Assembly (NCBI GenBank): GCA_024233435.1
Contig: JACKPQ010000002.1
Coordinates: 558,001 to 622,000, forward strand
DNA length: 64,000 nt
Reading direction: 5' to 3'
DNA from: Chlamydiales bacterium
GTDB lineage: Bacteria > Chlamydiota > Chlamydiia > Chlamydiales > JACKPQ01
Shown: piece by piece, positions 9,118-17,284 of the stretch
How the letters are laid out: each line of letters begins with the position of its first letter
Position numbering within the stretch: the first letter of the stretch is position 1
Notes under the pieces: generated by a model
The model's input: only the letters and a program-made list of their open reading frames with translations
Told to the model about the DNA's origin: nothing
Databases searched by the model: none
Program-made: the position numbers and the translations under genes

Positions 9118-10093
9118 AGTACTCCTTGACTAAAGAATGAATATAATCTGCACGCAGTTTTCTGCGCACATGTTTGTCTTTTTCTTGGGAACCTGGAAAT
9201 TGTTCCATGTTGATTTCATCGCCGACAGCAAGGCTAATGCCGCCGCCTTTGATCGTGCGCTTCTCGCCGAGTTCTTTTTCAACAGTTTGAGGGGGAGGCA
9301 AGAGATCGTAGGTATTGAGCGCTAAAGGGTAAAAGTGGGTTTTGGTTCCCGATTTTTTGGCCATTAGATAAAACATTTCGATGCTTGACGGGTCAAACTC
9401 TGCTGGGGGTACCGTGCCATCGGCAATAGGGCGGTCACGCCCCCCGCTAGGAGCAACGTAGATGGCTTTGCCCCCTTCGGCAAGAAGCTCGCACATAACA
9501 GACATCGTCTTCTTATTGTGCATGAGCTTTTGCTCTTTTAGCTCAGGGTCATTATCGATATGGCGTTTGGAGTAAATGCACAAAAGGTTGCGACCCAGAC
9601 TGAAAGGGATTGCAACTAGGTCTGTTAGTACGCGCTCACCGGCTACGAAGATGACATTTTCTCCAATACTGTTGTGAGTTTTTTCAAGCAAAAGAGAAAC
9701 CGCTTGTGGATCGGCTTCAACTTGGTGATTTGCATAGAAAATAACGTTGTGCCCTTTCTTTAAGTTGATTTCAATCTGGTCAAAAATCTCTAAGCCATAT
9801 GTTTTACACTGATTTTTATCGAGAAGAGGGCGTAGAAATTCAATACCAAAGAGGTAGTAGTCGAATGGCGCGCGCAGCTGCTTATGGTAGGGCTGAAATG
9901 GATAAGGGTGGAGCACTTGTTCGCGCACTAGCTCAAGATACACATCAAAAAGCTGCTCGTGATTACTCATCGAGTCGCCCTTGCGCTCGACAACTTCTTT
10001 ATAGCTTTCATAAAAGCCAATCAGATTGTCCCTAACTCTAGGGCTGAGCCAGCCCTTTTCGCAGTATTTTGCAGCTTTGTCTTGAAAGGTCAT
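9104..10093 (-). CDS. plsB: glycerol-3-phosphate acyltransferase (soluble, plastid type)
   Basis: Transfers an acyl chain to sn-1 of glycerol-3-phosphate, the first step of phospholipid synthesis. The 329-residue protein has the acyltransferase motif NHQVEAD (about residues 121-127; N-H-x-x-x-x-D), then FVAGERV and VAPSGGRDR, as in chloroplast ATS1-type enzymes rather than the much larger membrane PlsB of E. coli. It overlaps rng by four bases (ATGA) and the protease by 14. With plsX close upstream it forms a fatty-acid-to-phospholipid cluster. Confidence 0.93.
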   Translation of the reverse strand: MTFQDKAAKYCEKGWLSPRVRDNLIGFYESYKEVVERKGDSMSNHEQLFDVYLELVREQVLHPYPFQPYHKQLRAPFDYYLFGIEFLRPLLDKNQCKTYGLEIFDQIEINLKKGHNVIFYANHQVEADPQAVSLLLEKTHNSIGENVIFVAGERVLTDLVAIPFSLGRNLLCIYSKRHIDNDPELKEQKLMHNKKTMSVMCELLAEGGKAIYVAPSGGRDRPIADGTVPPAEFDPSSIEMFYLMAKKSGTKTHFYPLALNTYDLLPPPQTVEKELGEKRTIKGGGISLAVGDEINMEQFPGSQEKDKHVRRKLRADYIHSLVKEYYETL

Positions 10094-11625
10094 ATTTCTA
10101 TGGGTTGATCATTTATGCTAGAGTAAAACTCGAAGTCGTTAAGATGCAAGCAATCTTTTGTTTTAAATTTCAACGCCCCGTTTAAGTCTTTGGCAATTAC
10201 AGTGAGTGCATCGCGTCCTTTCTTACCTAGGTACTGATTGAGGTTTGGATGGATGTGCAATTCAAGAGCGTATTGCTCGTGCAGGGTGATCAATTTTTTC
10301 AAGGCGCGTTCAATTTCGATTTCCACACTTTCGTAGGTCTTAATTTTCCCAGTACCTCTGCAGTATGGGCAATTTGTCAAAAACATTTGGGAGTGGGACT
10401 CGCGAGAGCGTTGACGCGTTAGCTGGATAAGGCCAAACTCTGTCATTTCAAGGATCGTGCATTTGGCAGTATCATCTTTCATCGCCTCTTGTAGGCGCGC
10501 GCGTACACGGCGTTGGTTTTTACGTGAGCGCATGTCAATAAAGTCGATAATGACAAGTCCGCCTACATTGCGGATGCGCAACTGCTTTGCGATCTCATCT
10601 GCAGCTTCCATGTTGATGCGCACTAAGGCCTCTTCTAAATCCTTTGCAACATCGGAGGTGCTTCGCCCTGAGTTAACATCAACAGTGCACATCGCTTCAG
10701 TCTGGTCGAAAAACAAATAACCACCGCTGGGCAGCCAAACTTTTGTGCTCATCGCTTTGTCAATTTCACGCTCTACGCCAAAGCGCTCAAAGATGGGAAT
10801 TTTATCGCGGTAAAGCTCGATACTAACCGGGTGCTCATCTGCGTAAGGGAGGTAGATTGTTTTTGCCTTCTTATAAGTTTCAGGATCGTCAATCAGTAAG
10901 CGATCAAACTTCTTGTCCACGGCAGTGAGCACTGCGCGCTTGATGATGTCAGATTCAACAAAGAGGCGTTTGGGGCCGGTAGCTTTGTTGTACTCCTGGA
11001 CAATACCTTCCCATGTTTTAAGCAGGTCATGGGCCTCTTGAGCTAATTTTTCAGGCGTGGCATGAACGCTTGATGTGCGACAGATCAAGCCGACATCTTT
11101 TGGCATTTCAAAGGATTTGATGATTTTCTTTAGCTTTTCTCTAGCGCCCCGATCTTCAATTTTGCGTGAAACACCGCGATGAGGGTTATTTGGAATCATG
11201 ACCAAGTACCTTCCTGCTACACTGATGTTAGAGGTTAGGCGGGCGCCCTTCGACCCAATGGGCTCTTTGATAGCCTGAACAAGGACGGGTTGGTCGATTT
11301 TGAGGTGCTCTTGGATGTCGGCTGTTTTTAAGTTTTTTTGAGGTTTTGCTTTTTCATCCATTTCTAAATCCATCCCAAACATCTCTTGAAGCTTTTGGGT
11401 ATTTTCCAAAATATCGGAGATGTGGATAAATCCGTTACTGCCCTCATCAATGTCGATAAAGGCCGATTGGATGTTATGCAAAATATTAGTGACTTTACCT
11501 CTGTAGATATTGCCAGTAATGGGTGTGCTCGAGTTGCGTTCGATCACAAGATCTGACAGCACCCCGTATTTTAATAGGGCAAGGCGGATCTCTTTGGACC
11601 CAACGTTTAAAAGAATATCTTTCAT
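10090..11625 (-). CDS. rng: ribonuclease G/E family endoribonuclease
   Basis: A 511-residue endoribonuclease for mRNA decay and rRNA 5'-end processing. An S1 RNA-binding domain (GNIYRGKVTNILHNIQSAFI, about residues 38-57 onward) is followed by the RNase E/G catalytic domain with metal-binding aspartates in VDVNSG and VIIDFIDM, and a zinc-link CPYCRGTG near residue 419. It lacks the long RNase E scaffold tail, so it is RNase G-like; in chlamydiae the gene is often called cafA or rne. It is translationally coupled to plsB. Confidence 0.93.
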   Translation of the reverse strand: MKDILLNVGSKEIRLALLKYGVLSDLVIERNSSTPITGNIYRGKVTNILHNIQSAFIDIDEGSNGFIHISDILENTQKLQEMFGMDLEMDEKAKPQKNLKTADIQEHLKIDQPVLVQAIKEPIGSKGARLTSNISVAGRYLVMIPNNPHRGVSRKIEDRGAREKLKKIIKSFEMPKDVGLICRTSSVHATPEKLAQEAHDLLKTWEGIVQEYNKATGPKRLFVESDIIKRAVLTAVDKKFDRLLIDDPETYKKAKTIYLPYADEHPVSIELYRDKIPIFERFGVEREIDKAMSTKVWLPSGGYLFFDQTEAMCTVDVNSGRSTSDVAKDLEEALVRINMEAADEIAKQLRIRNVGGLVIIDFIDMRSRKNQRRVRARLQEAMKDDTAKCTILEMTEFGLIQLTRQRSRESHSQMFLTNCPYCRGTGKIKTYESVEIEIERALKKLITLHEQYALELHIHPNLNQYLGKKGRDALTVIAKDLNGALKFKTKDCLHLNDFEFYSSINDQPIEI

Positions 11626-11683
11626 GATAGATATGACTCATAGATGATTTTTACTTTTTCATCTAGTGTAGCACAATGCGTTC

Positions 11684-12613
11684 TTAATGTAAATTTTCAA
11701 TTAGGTGGCCGTCTAAGAGCTTTTCAGTGGCTTTGATGGCTAAGGCGATAGGCAGGCCACTTGCATAGCTGTGACATTTAACGACAATGTGATTTAGGCC
11801 AAGAAGCAAGGCTCCTGGGAACGTATCGGTGTCCAGATTTTGCGTGATGGCTTCATTACTCGGCAAAAGGCTTTCGATGCGATTTAAAATAAATTGAGAG
11901 ACCCCTTCTGCTGTTTTCAAAAAGATGTTACCGGTAAATCCTTCGGTGACTAAAACGTCGATAGCGCCTTTAAAGACGTCCCGTCCTTCAATATTGCCAA
12001 CAAAATTTTCAGGAAAATGCTGTTTGAGTTTCTTGTAAGCTTCACGCAATTCCTTATGCCCTTTTAGCTCTTCGCTGCCGATGTTGAGCAAGGCAACTTT
12101 TGGCTTTTCAATGCCGCGAGTTTTTTGAAAAGCGATCCCCATGTGGGCCATTTCAATAAAATGTTCTGGTTTAGCGCTTAAATTAGCACCAACATCGAGA
12201 ACGGCAAGAGCCTTTTTTTGTGTCGGGAGCATAGCAAGCAGGGCTGGGCGTGGGTGGGAAGGTAGAGCTGGCAAGTGGATTTTAGCAGCTGCGAGCAGAG
12301 CGCCAGTATTGCCGATTCCCAAGTAGGCTGAGATGTGGCCCTCGTTCAACAGACGCATCCCTATATGGACAGAAGCGTTTTTCTTTTGGCGGATAGCACT
12401 TAGAGGATCTTCATCGAGTTCGATGACTTCTTCAACGGGGATAAATTCTACAGATAAGTGAGCAAGGTCAAGGTGGTTGTATGCAGTGATCGTGTCGCTT
12501 GTTCCAAATAAAGCGAGATGAGCGCTATCCAAGTGCGAAGCGATCTCTTTGAGCAGATCTGCTGGTGGCAAATCGCCGCCCAGCAAATCAAGACCGATGA
12601 TGTTTTTGCTCAA
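11684..12613 (-). CDS. plsX: phosphate acyltransferase PlsX
   Basis: Makes acyl-phosphate from acyl-ACP for phospholipid synthesis. The 309-residue sequence starts IIGLDLLGGDLPP, a variant of the family D-x-M-G-G-D motif with L for M, and keeps GNTGALLAAA, DVGANLSAKPEH and TEGFTGNIFLKTAEG. It begins with TTG immediately after the rpmF stop (TAATTG), so translation is probably coupled; AAAGGCGAG may serve as ribosome binding site. It is somewhat shorter than typical PlsX. Confidence 0.93.
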   Translation of the reverse strand: MSKNIIGLDLLGGDLPPADLLKEIASHLDSAHLALFGTSDTITAYNHLDLAHLSVEFIPVEEVIELDEDPLSAIRQKKNASVHIGMRLLNEGHISAYLGIGNTGALLAAAKIHLPALPSHPRPALLAMLPTQKKALAVLDVGANLSAKPEHFIEMAHMGIAFQKTRGIEKPKVALLNIGSEELKGHKELREAYKKLKQHFPENFVGNIEGRDVFKGAIDVLVTEGFTGNIFLKTAEGVSQFILNRIESLLPSNEAITQNLDTDTFPGALLLGLNHIVVKCHSYASGLPIALAIKATEKLLDGHLIENLH

Positions 12614-12796
12614 TTACTCGCCTTTAGCCCAAACAACAGAGCGTCCACCGTAGTGACCACAAGCGCCGCAAACTCGGTGTGGCAGAGTTGGCTTAGCGCA
12701 ATTGGTGCATGTGTGTGCACACTTATCTTTTTTTGCATGGTGAGCGCGGCGCGAATTTTTGCGTGCGTTCGAGTGGCGATTACGTGGTACAGCCAT
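12614..12796 (-). CDS. rpmF: 50S ribosomal protein L32
   Basis: A 60-residue zinc-ribbon ribosomal protein. The start MAVPRNRHSNARKNSRRAHH is characteristic, and two cysteine pairs (C-T-N-C and C-G-A-C) form the zinc site. It sits between the DUF177 gene and plsX on one minus-strand transcript, the order also seen in many other bacteria, and touches plsX without a gap. Confidence 0.97.
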   Translation of the reverse strand: MAVPRNRHSNARKNSRRAHHAKKDKCAHTCTNCAKPTLPHRVCGACGHYGGRSVVWAKGE

Positions 12797-12797
12797 G

Positions 12798-13253
12798 TTA
12801 CGATTCCTCTTCTAATTTTAATTCTGAAAATGGGAAACATGTGTCATGCTCTTCCTTTTCCAGAAGTGGTTTTAATATTTCACGCTCAGGGCATTTGCCC
12901 TGGCATTCTGCAAGCATTGGCACCTCGAGCAAAAGAGCTTCGCGGACCAAGCTGTCGGGCTTGTAGGCTGCGCTTTTGATCTCCTCGGGTGGCACCGTAT
13001 AAGTCGTTTTTCCAGAGCTGATTGGCACAGCCGTCATTTTGTTACAGATAGCGCACGGGATCTTTACTTTCGTATGCACCTCTAAGTCAACAACTAAGTG
13101 ATCTCCAGACAAATACGCTCTGCCTTTTACAGCGATAGGAGACTCAAATTTGAGCTCAGCTTCTTCCACTTCCATAAAGGCTGGTGGAAGCTCCTGATCA
13201 ATCTCTTGGGTTTTGCCACTTTTAAGGCGATCTGTATAAATGATATCAAGCAT
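12798..13253 (-). CDS. DUF177/YceD family protein (predicted large-subunit rRNA factor)
   Basis: A 151-residue protein of the YceD/DUF177 family, commonly found just upstream of rpmF and linked to 23S rRNA accumulation in bacteria and plastids. Visible signs are an LVVDLEVHTKVKIPCAICN segment (about residues 51-69) and a second cysteine pair in CQGKCPE, as in family members. It starts at ATG 13253 and is separated from rpmF by one base, so the two are surely cotranscribed. Confidence 0.8.
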   Translation of the reverse strand: MLDIIYTDRLKSGKTQEIDQELPPAFMEVEEAELKFESPIAVKGRAYLSGDHLVVDLEVHTKVKIPCAICNKMTAVPISSGKTTYTVPPEEIKSAAYKPDSLVREALLLEVPMLAECQGKCPEREILKPLLEKEEHDTCFPFSELKLEEES

Positions 13254-13362
13254 CTTGCCATCATATCAAACCGCTCTTTTTTTTACACGTCGAATTTTTA
13301 CATGAGATAAATTTTTATTTTACTTCAAAAAGAAATAAAAATTTATTTAAAAACAGCGCGAT

Positions 13363-13743
13363 TTACTTGTCCTCATTTGCAGACTGAATTTCTTGTAGAG
13401 TCTTAAAAGCTTCAACTGTTGTGGGCAAGCCGACATAACCTGTTAAAAAGATAAAAAGCTCTATGACATCATTCATTTTCCACCCAACATTGAGCATGCC
13501 TTGAATATGTGCCTTTAGGGGCAATCCTGTCTTCCCTTGACTGACAAGACTTGAAACGGCGGCCAACTCCTTTTCTTTGTCAGAAAGAGTCTGTCGCGTA
13601 TACAGTTCACCATATCCAAAGTTTACGATGAGTTTTGCAAAATCTGGAGAGGTTGCATGGAAGTTTTCAACAATTTTTTTTCCAGCATCACCAAGAATCT
13701 CTTGAAGACGTAAAACTCCTTCTTCGTCATAACAATCTAGCAT
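13363..13743 (-). CDS. carboxymuconolactone decarboxylase-family protein (AhpD-like)
   Basis: A 126-residue all-helical protein matching the CMD family: SDKEKELAAVSSLVSQG and HIQGMLNVGWKMNDVIELFI correspond to the family's core helices, and the family name should not be read as a muconolactone activity. No C-x-x-C pair is present, so an AhpD-type peroxidase role is unlikely. ATG 13743 is preferred over ATG 13791 because AAAGGAG lies just before it. The upstream flank merges with the first displaced lpxB-tail repeat, so the gene borders the accessory island. Confidence 0.8.
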   Translation of the reverse strand: MLDCYDEEGVLRLQEILGDAGKKIVENFHATSPDFAKLIVNFGYGELYTRQTLSDKEKELAAVSSLVSQGKTGLPLKAHIQGMLNVGWKMNDVIELFIFLTGYVGLPTTVEAFKTLQEIQSANEDK

Positions 13744-13773
13744 ATTTTCTCCTTTGGGGTCTTTAATCTGAAT

Positions 13774-13899
13774 TTTTGTCCAGGGTGCCAAAAGAACTCA
13801 AAGATGTCAATTATGATTTAGGCTCCCTTTTTATGAGAGCAAGTGATTTTAAACTAGATAAATAGCTTGTTTGAGAATCTGACTGCAGCAGTTTTTCTA
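13774..13899 (-). repeat. displaced copy A of the lpxB 3' end
   Basis: Read on the minus strand this segment encodes an untranslated-looking tail, EKLLQSDSQTSYLSS then LKSLALIKREPKS, ending at stop TAA 13811-13813. It aligns with copy B at 16114-16240 (about 97 of 113 bases by eye between 13786 and 13898). Copy B continues into sequence nearly identical to the functional lpxB at 18300-18361, which identifies both as lpxB 3' ends. Bases 3' of the stop are also conserved between A and B. Confidence 0.8.
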
Positions 13900-13909
13900 A
13901 CGTTTTTTT

Positions 13910-13924
13910 TTGGGAGCAGTATAA
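13910..13924 (+). repeat. short direct repeat, left boundary of toxin cassette
   Basis: TTGGGAGCAGTATA occurs here and, as TTGGGGAGCAGTATA, at 16096-16109. GGGAGCAGTATA (12 bases) is identical at 13912-13923 and 16098-16109. The two copies bracket the toxin, immunity and 15802 genes and each lies beside a displaced lpxB tail. Confidence 0.65.
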
Positions 13925-13994
13925 GTTGATTGACAACTTGTGGCTTCAATCGTAAACTGACTCCTCACATGAATCGTGATTTGCGGAGCCGCCA

Positions 13995-15539
13995 GTGCGA
14001 AAGTTGAAGCTTTTTACTCACTGTACCATCCTAGCCACCACACCAACCCTTCTAGCTTATCCTCAACATAATGTACCACAGGTATCGTCTCAAGTGGTGA
14101 ATCAGAGACCGAAACAGTCTCTTCCAACCCCTCAAACCGTGAGCTGGTTAGGAGACTGGTGGTGGGGGAGTGAGGAGCAAGAAGAACAATGGATACGACC
14201 CAATACGTATGATGAGATCATCCAGATGCTCGATGACTTAGAGTCTGGTGAGCTAGAGAGAAGATGCTCGCCGATGCAGCTGGAGAAGGTGAACGATTAC
14301 ATAGCGACCCTTGCAAAAGAGGGGATTCTTCCCCACGAGTTTCAAGAAGAGTGCGAGATCGAAGAAGACACGTATGATCTGATGTATGGGGAGGACAGTG
14401 CATTTCAGCTAACGCGCTATCTGGAAAACAGCCATGAATACATGATCATCCCAGCGGTTCTCAATGGTTACTCTGGCTACGACATCATACAGTGCGGGAA
14501 AATCAGCAAGGCTTGGAAGAAGACCAAAAAGTTCTGCAAGAAACACAAAAAAGCGATAATCATCGGGGCTATAGTAGTGGTGGCTGTCACAGTTGTTACG
14601 GTAGCCGTCGTGGCAGCATCATCCGCAAGCGCAGCCTCAGCGGCAGCAGGAGCTGCTGGGGCAGCAGCCGGTGCTGGAACTTCAGATTCTGGCCATTCTG
14701 AATCAAAAAAATCAGAATCAAAGAAAGAATCTCCACCTGTTTCTGCAGCTCCGAAAGAAACAGCTCCTCCAGTTAATACGAATGAAGCTCCAATCATGAA
14801 AGCAGCTCTAGATGAACATGTTGCTTCTTTTAAGGAGTTTCTCGTGGAGGATAGGGCTGTTCAGGAAGCAACTGGCTCCAAGGGATGGGATGAGATGTCC
14901 TTTGGTGAAAAAGCGAGAGAAGTGGGAGCAAATGTTGCTCACAAAGCGCTGGATGAAGTTACAGATCTAGTAAAAGTATTTCCCCAGCTCTGCGAAGAAG
15001 TGAAAGAACTAGGGGATAGATTCTTGCCAGAAAGTCTTAAGTTGCCAGCTTCTGGAGAGCCAGTAAGCCCCATAGGAAATTATGAAAATCTAATCGCTAA
15101 GGGTCATGAAGTAATCGATAACTTCTTCTCAACAGATCAAGCAGAGCTTTTCACAGCAGAAGCTAGAGCAAATGACCCTATGAATAATTTTGCTATTGGC
15201 ATGCTGCCTCTTCCAGGGGGAATTCCAAAGCTCTTCTCTAACACAAGCAATTTAATTAGAGCTGGTAACGCTATAGATAGAGCTGGATTTACGAGAGTAG
15301 GAAGAGGTTTAATGAAGCACGGATATAGAGAAGGAAGCCTTTTTCCGAAACCCTTAGGTACCCCAGCACAAATAAATCAACAGGGAGAGGCGTTTTTGAA
15401 GGAAATTTTACATGATCCCAAGAGAACTATTTTAAAAAATAATAGAGGTGGAATAGAAATCTATTCGCAAAGTGGCAGAGGGGCATATTTTAGAGAGGAT
15501 GGAACTTTCAGAGGATTTATAGAGTATGGTCATAAATAA
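13995..15539 (+). CDS. polymorphic toxin with C-terminal RNase-like domain
   Basis: A 514-residue modular protein. Order: signal-like N-terminus (KLFTHCTILATTPTLLAYP), a WWWG-containing region, a basic patch (KKTKKFCKKHKK) before a long hydrophobic Val/Ala segment at about residues 189-225, a Ser/Lys/Pro linker, a middle region, and a toxin-like C-terminus of about 80 residues with GLMKHGYREGSLFPKPLG, a QGEAFLKEIL helix and GRGAYFREDGTFRGFIE. That pattern recalls CDI/Rhs C-terminal RNase domains of the BECR type, a judgement from memory. GTG 13995 is the start because GGAG lies about six bases ahead. It overlaps its likely immunity gene by 14 bases. The cargo sits between displaced lpxB tails. 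Confidence 0.7.
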   Translation: MRKLKLFTHCTILATTPTLLAYPQHNVPQVSSQVVNQRPKQSLPTPQTVSWLGDWWWGSEEQEEQWIRPNTYDEIIQMLDDLESGELERRCSPMQLEKVNDYIATLAKEGILPHEFQEECEIEEDTYDLMYGEDSAFQLTRYLENSHEYMIIPAVLNGYSGYDIIQCGKISKAWKKTKKFCKKHKKAIIIGAIVVVAVTVVTVAVVAASSASAASAAAGAAGAAAGAGTSDSGHSESKKSESKKESPPVSAAPKETAPPVNTNEAPIMKAALDEHVASFKEFLVEDRAVQEATGSKGWDEMSFGEKAREVGANVAHKALDEVTDLVKVFPQLCEEVKELGDRFLPESLKLPASGEPVSPIGNYENLIAKGHEVIDNFFSTDQAELFTAEARANDPMNNFAIGMLPLPGGIPKLFSNTSNLIRAGNAIDRAGFTRVGRGLMKHGYREGSLFPKPLGTPAQINQQGEAFLKEILHDPKRTILKNNRGGIEIYSQSGRGAYFREDGTFRGFIEYGHK

Positions 15540-15792
15540 AGGGTTTTGCACGAAAATTTTAGGAGACATTGATCTTGAAGGAATGGTTATTCTGGTTTGT
15601 TATGATGACCAGGTGATCGCTGAGATCAATTACGAAAAGGGCATAGACAATATGGAAATTGAAATTGTCTCTTCTCAAGAAGGATTTCCCAAACGAATTT
15701 TCTCTCTAGATGGTTTTTTCAAAATATTAGAAGAAGCAAAACAGTTAGCAATAAAGTGCGCTAAAGAAGATGAAGAAAGAAGAAACGAGTAA
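15526..15792 (+). CDS. probable immunity protein for the upstream toxin
   Basis: An 88-residue acidic, soluble protein that begins inside the last codons of the toxin gene. It has no recognised domain name, but small size, acidity, tight overlap downstream of a toxin C-terminus, and alternating strand and helix segments (VILVCYDDQVIAEINY; FFKILEEAKQLAIKCAKEDEE) are typical of immunity partners. It would bind and block the toxin domain in the cytoplasm. The function is inferred from position, not from homology. Confidence 0.6.
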   Translation: MVINKGFCTKILGDIDLEGMVILVCYDDQVIAEINYEKGIDNMEIEIVSSQEGFPKRIFSLDGFFKILEEAKQLAIKCAKEDEERRNE

Positions 15793-15801
15793 AGTGATCT
15801 T

Positions 15802-16086
15802 ATGAGAATATTCAACCGATCCTCTAAAGCAAAGGACTTTGTAGCCATTTTTATTTTGATGGCAGCGAGTGTGCATGCAGCTCCTCCTTCCTCTAAGGCG
15901 TCAAAGCTGGATAGCAAATCCACAAATGAAATGTCACAGAACCTTCATGAAAAAAAGGCCTTAGAGATTGATACTCCAGAATACTAAAAAGAAGGATGCG
16001 AATGTGTGGCAGCTATTGCCACTGGCATGCTGGAATCATCAGCAAGTGCAGAGAAAGAACACCAAGCCTTGGAACAAGCATTTTAG
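15802..16086 (+). pseudogene. small secreted-type ORF broken by an in-frame TAA
   Basis: ATG 15802 opens a 61-codon frame with a good signal peptide (FVAIFILMAASVHA, cleavage before APPSS). TAA 15985-15987 stops it, but the same frame stays open for another 32 codons (KKEGCECVAAIATGMLESSA onward) to TAG 16084-16086. A single base change (TAA from CAA or GAA) would restore 94 codons. Either the short form is functional or this is a recently broken gene of the cassette. I recognise no homologue. Confidence 0.5.
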
Positions 16087-16095
16087 ATATAGATT

Positions 16096-16110
16096 TGGGG
16101 AGCAGTATAG
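16096..16110 (+). repeat. short direct repeat, right boundary of toxin cassette
   Basis: TTGGGGAGCAGTATAG matches 13910-13924; the 12 bases GGGAGCAGTATA are identical. It lies just before displaced lpxB tail copy B. Confidence 0.65.
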
Positions 16111-16113
16111 ATT

Positions 16114-16296
16114 TTTAATCCAGAATGCCAAATAAGTCTAAAGATGTAAACTATGATTTAGGCTCCCTCTCTATGAGAGCAAGTGATTTTAAACTAAATG
16201 AGTAGTTTAGTTGAGAATCTGACTGCAGCAGTTTTTCTAGTGCCTGTGTGAGCTGAGGCTCTTTGAGGTTTGTTCCGTAGAATTCGGGATAGAGCT
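16114..16296 (-). pseudogene. displaced copy B of the lpxB 3' end
   Basis: On the minus strand this encodes LYPEFYGTNLKEPQLTQAL followed by EKLLQSDSQLNYSFS and LKSLALIEREPKS, ending at TAG 16151-16153. Bases 16235-16296 match functional lpxB bases 18300-18361 at 61 of 62 positions. Bases 16126-16240 match copy A at about 86 percent. It therefore joins the two other copies and is probably an older lpxB 3' end pushed away from the gene body by inserted cargo. It lacks any start or upstream lpxB sequence. Confidence 0.8.
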
Positions 16297-16495
16297 TACC
16301 GCATTGAAGAGTTGTTTTAGGCATAAGCAGCGTTTGGTCTCGGCATAATTCAAGCTCAGATTCACGGTAGATATAGACCTTATTGACAAAAATATCACTA
16401 AAGCATTTAAAAACAGATGCTTAAAATATTAAGCGTTCATTAGCTAAGAATATATTTCATGTGTCGAAAGTTTCCTGTTGGCGAATTATTGACAT
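16297..16495. other. intergenic stretch between lpxB fragment and AbiE pair
   Basis: Together with the lpxB fragment this makes about 400 bases without an intact gene. On the minus strand the lpxB fragment frame stays open upstream to about 16415, through a non-lpxB sequence (VYIYRESELELCRDQTLL), so the fragment is fused to unrelated DNA. A small inverted repeat, GCTTAA-aata-TTAAGC at 16419-16434, lies about 60 bases before the AbiEi-like gene and might be an operator for autoregulation; this is a guess. TATAAT at 16502-16507 lies just inside the annotated start. Confidence 0.4.
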
Positions 16496-17284
16496 ATGAA
16501 ATATAATAAAAATATGAAACAATCGATAGTAGGTCTGAAAATTTTACGCCAGCTCGCCGCTTCTGGACTCAAAATCTTCACGGTCCAGCAAGCTAAAGAA
16601 GCTACGAAAGAGCTCAACCTTAACCCTGATTATACCACGCAAGCGCTTCATCATTTGGTAAAAGAAAGCTGGATTATACGAGTAAAAAGGGGCATATATG
16701 CCTTTAGTGCAGAGTCTGGCTTTGGAGAGCCTCCGCATGATTTCGAGATCGCTATGGCTTTAGTTGAGCCTTGTGCGATTAGCCACTGGACGGCTATGCA
16801 CCACCATCACCTCACACAGCAAATTCCCAATACAATTTTTGCAATCACTCCAAGTTCAACCTCTATTCCTCGCTTGATCTCTAAAGAGAAGTTTCATTTT
16901 ATTAAAATTAAACAAGAGTCTTATTTTGGAATTGAAAAAGTATGGATCGGCGAGGCGCAAGTACAGATGACCGATCCTGAAAGAACGTTATTAGATGGGT
17001 TGATGAGTCCAGAGTACTGTGGTGATTTTCAAGAGGTCTTGCATGCTTTTAAAATGCACTGTGATCAAATGAATGTAGAGCGCGTTATCCAATACGCTTT
17101 GAAGCTAGATCAGTCAGTAGTCAAACGATTGGGGTGGGTCTTAGAACGGCTTGGAATCGAAGAATCTCGATTGCAAGAATTATTGCATTTTCCTGTAAAG
17201 GGATATCGTAAATTAGATCCCTCTGGGCCATTAAAAGGCCCTTATAACAAAAAGTGGATGATTCAAGAAAATATAGGAGCATGA
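16496..17284 (+). CDS. AbiEi-family antitoxin-like transcriptional regulator
   Basis: A 262-residue protein with an N-terminal winged-helix region (FTVQQAKEATKELNL; HHLVKESWIIRVKRGIYAF) and the AbiEi-type core (AISHWTAMHHHHLTQQIP; TDPERTLLDGLMSPEYCGDF). AbiEi proteins are DNA-binding antitoxins that repress their own operon and pair with AbiEii nucleotidyltransferases in type IV toxin-antitoxin and phage-abortive systems. The stop overlaps the partner's ATG. ATG 16514 is an alternative start; neither has an obvious ribosome binding site. The gene lies between lpxB repeats and is accessory. Confidence 0.83.
   Translation: MKYNKNMKQSIVGLKILRQLAASGLKIFTVQQAKEATKELNLNPDYTTQALHHLVKESWIIRVKRGIYAFSAESGFGEPPHDFEIAMALVEPCAISHWTAMHHHHLTQQIPNTIFAITPSSTSIPRLISKEKFHFIKIKQESYFGIEKVWIGEAQVQMTDPERTLLDGLMSPEYCGDFQEVLHAFKMHCDQMNVERVIQYALKLDQSVVKRLGWVLERLGIEESRLQELLHFPVKGYRKLDPSGPLKGPYNKKWMIQENIGA

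Noticed and set aside
12518..12979. Plus-strand frame of 153 codons over plsX, rpmF and DUF177
   Set aside because: Crosses three conserved genes on the other strand; a shadow frame.
14477..14797. Minus-strand frame with Ala-rich hydrophobic content in the toxin gene
   Set aside because: It is the complement of the toxin's Val/Ala segment and linker; no ribosome site or motif.
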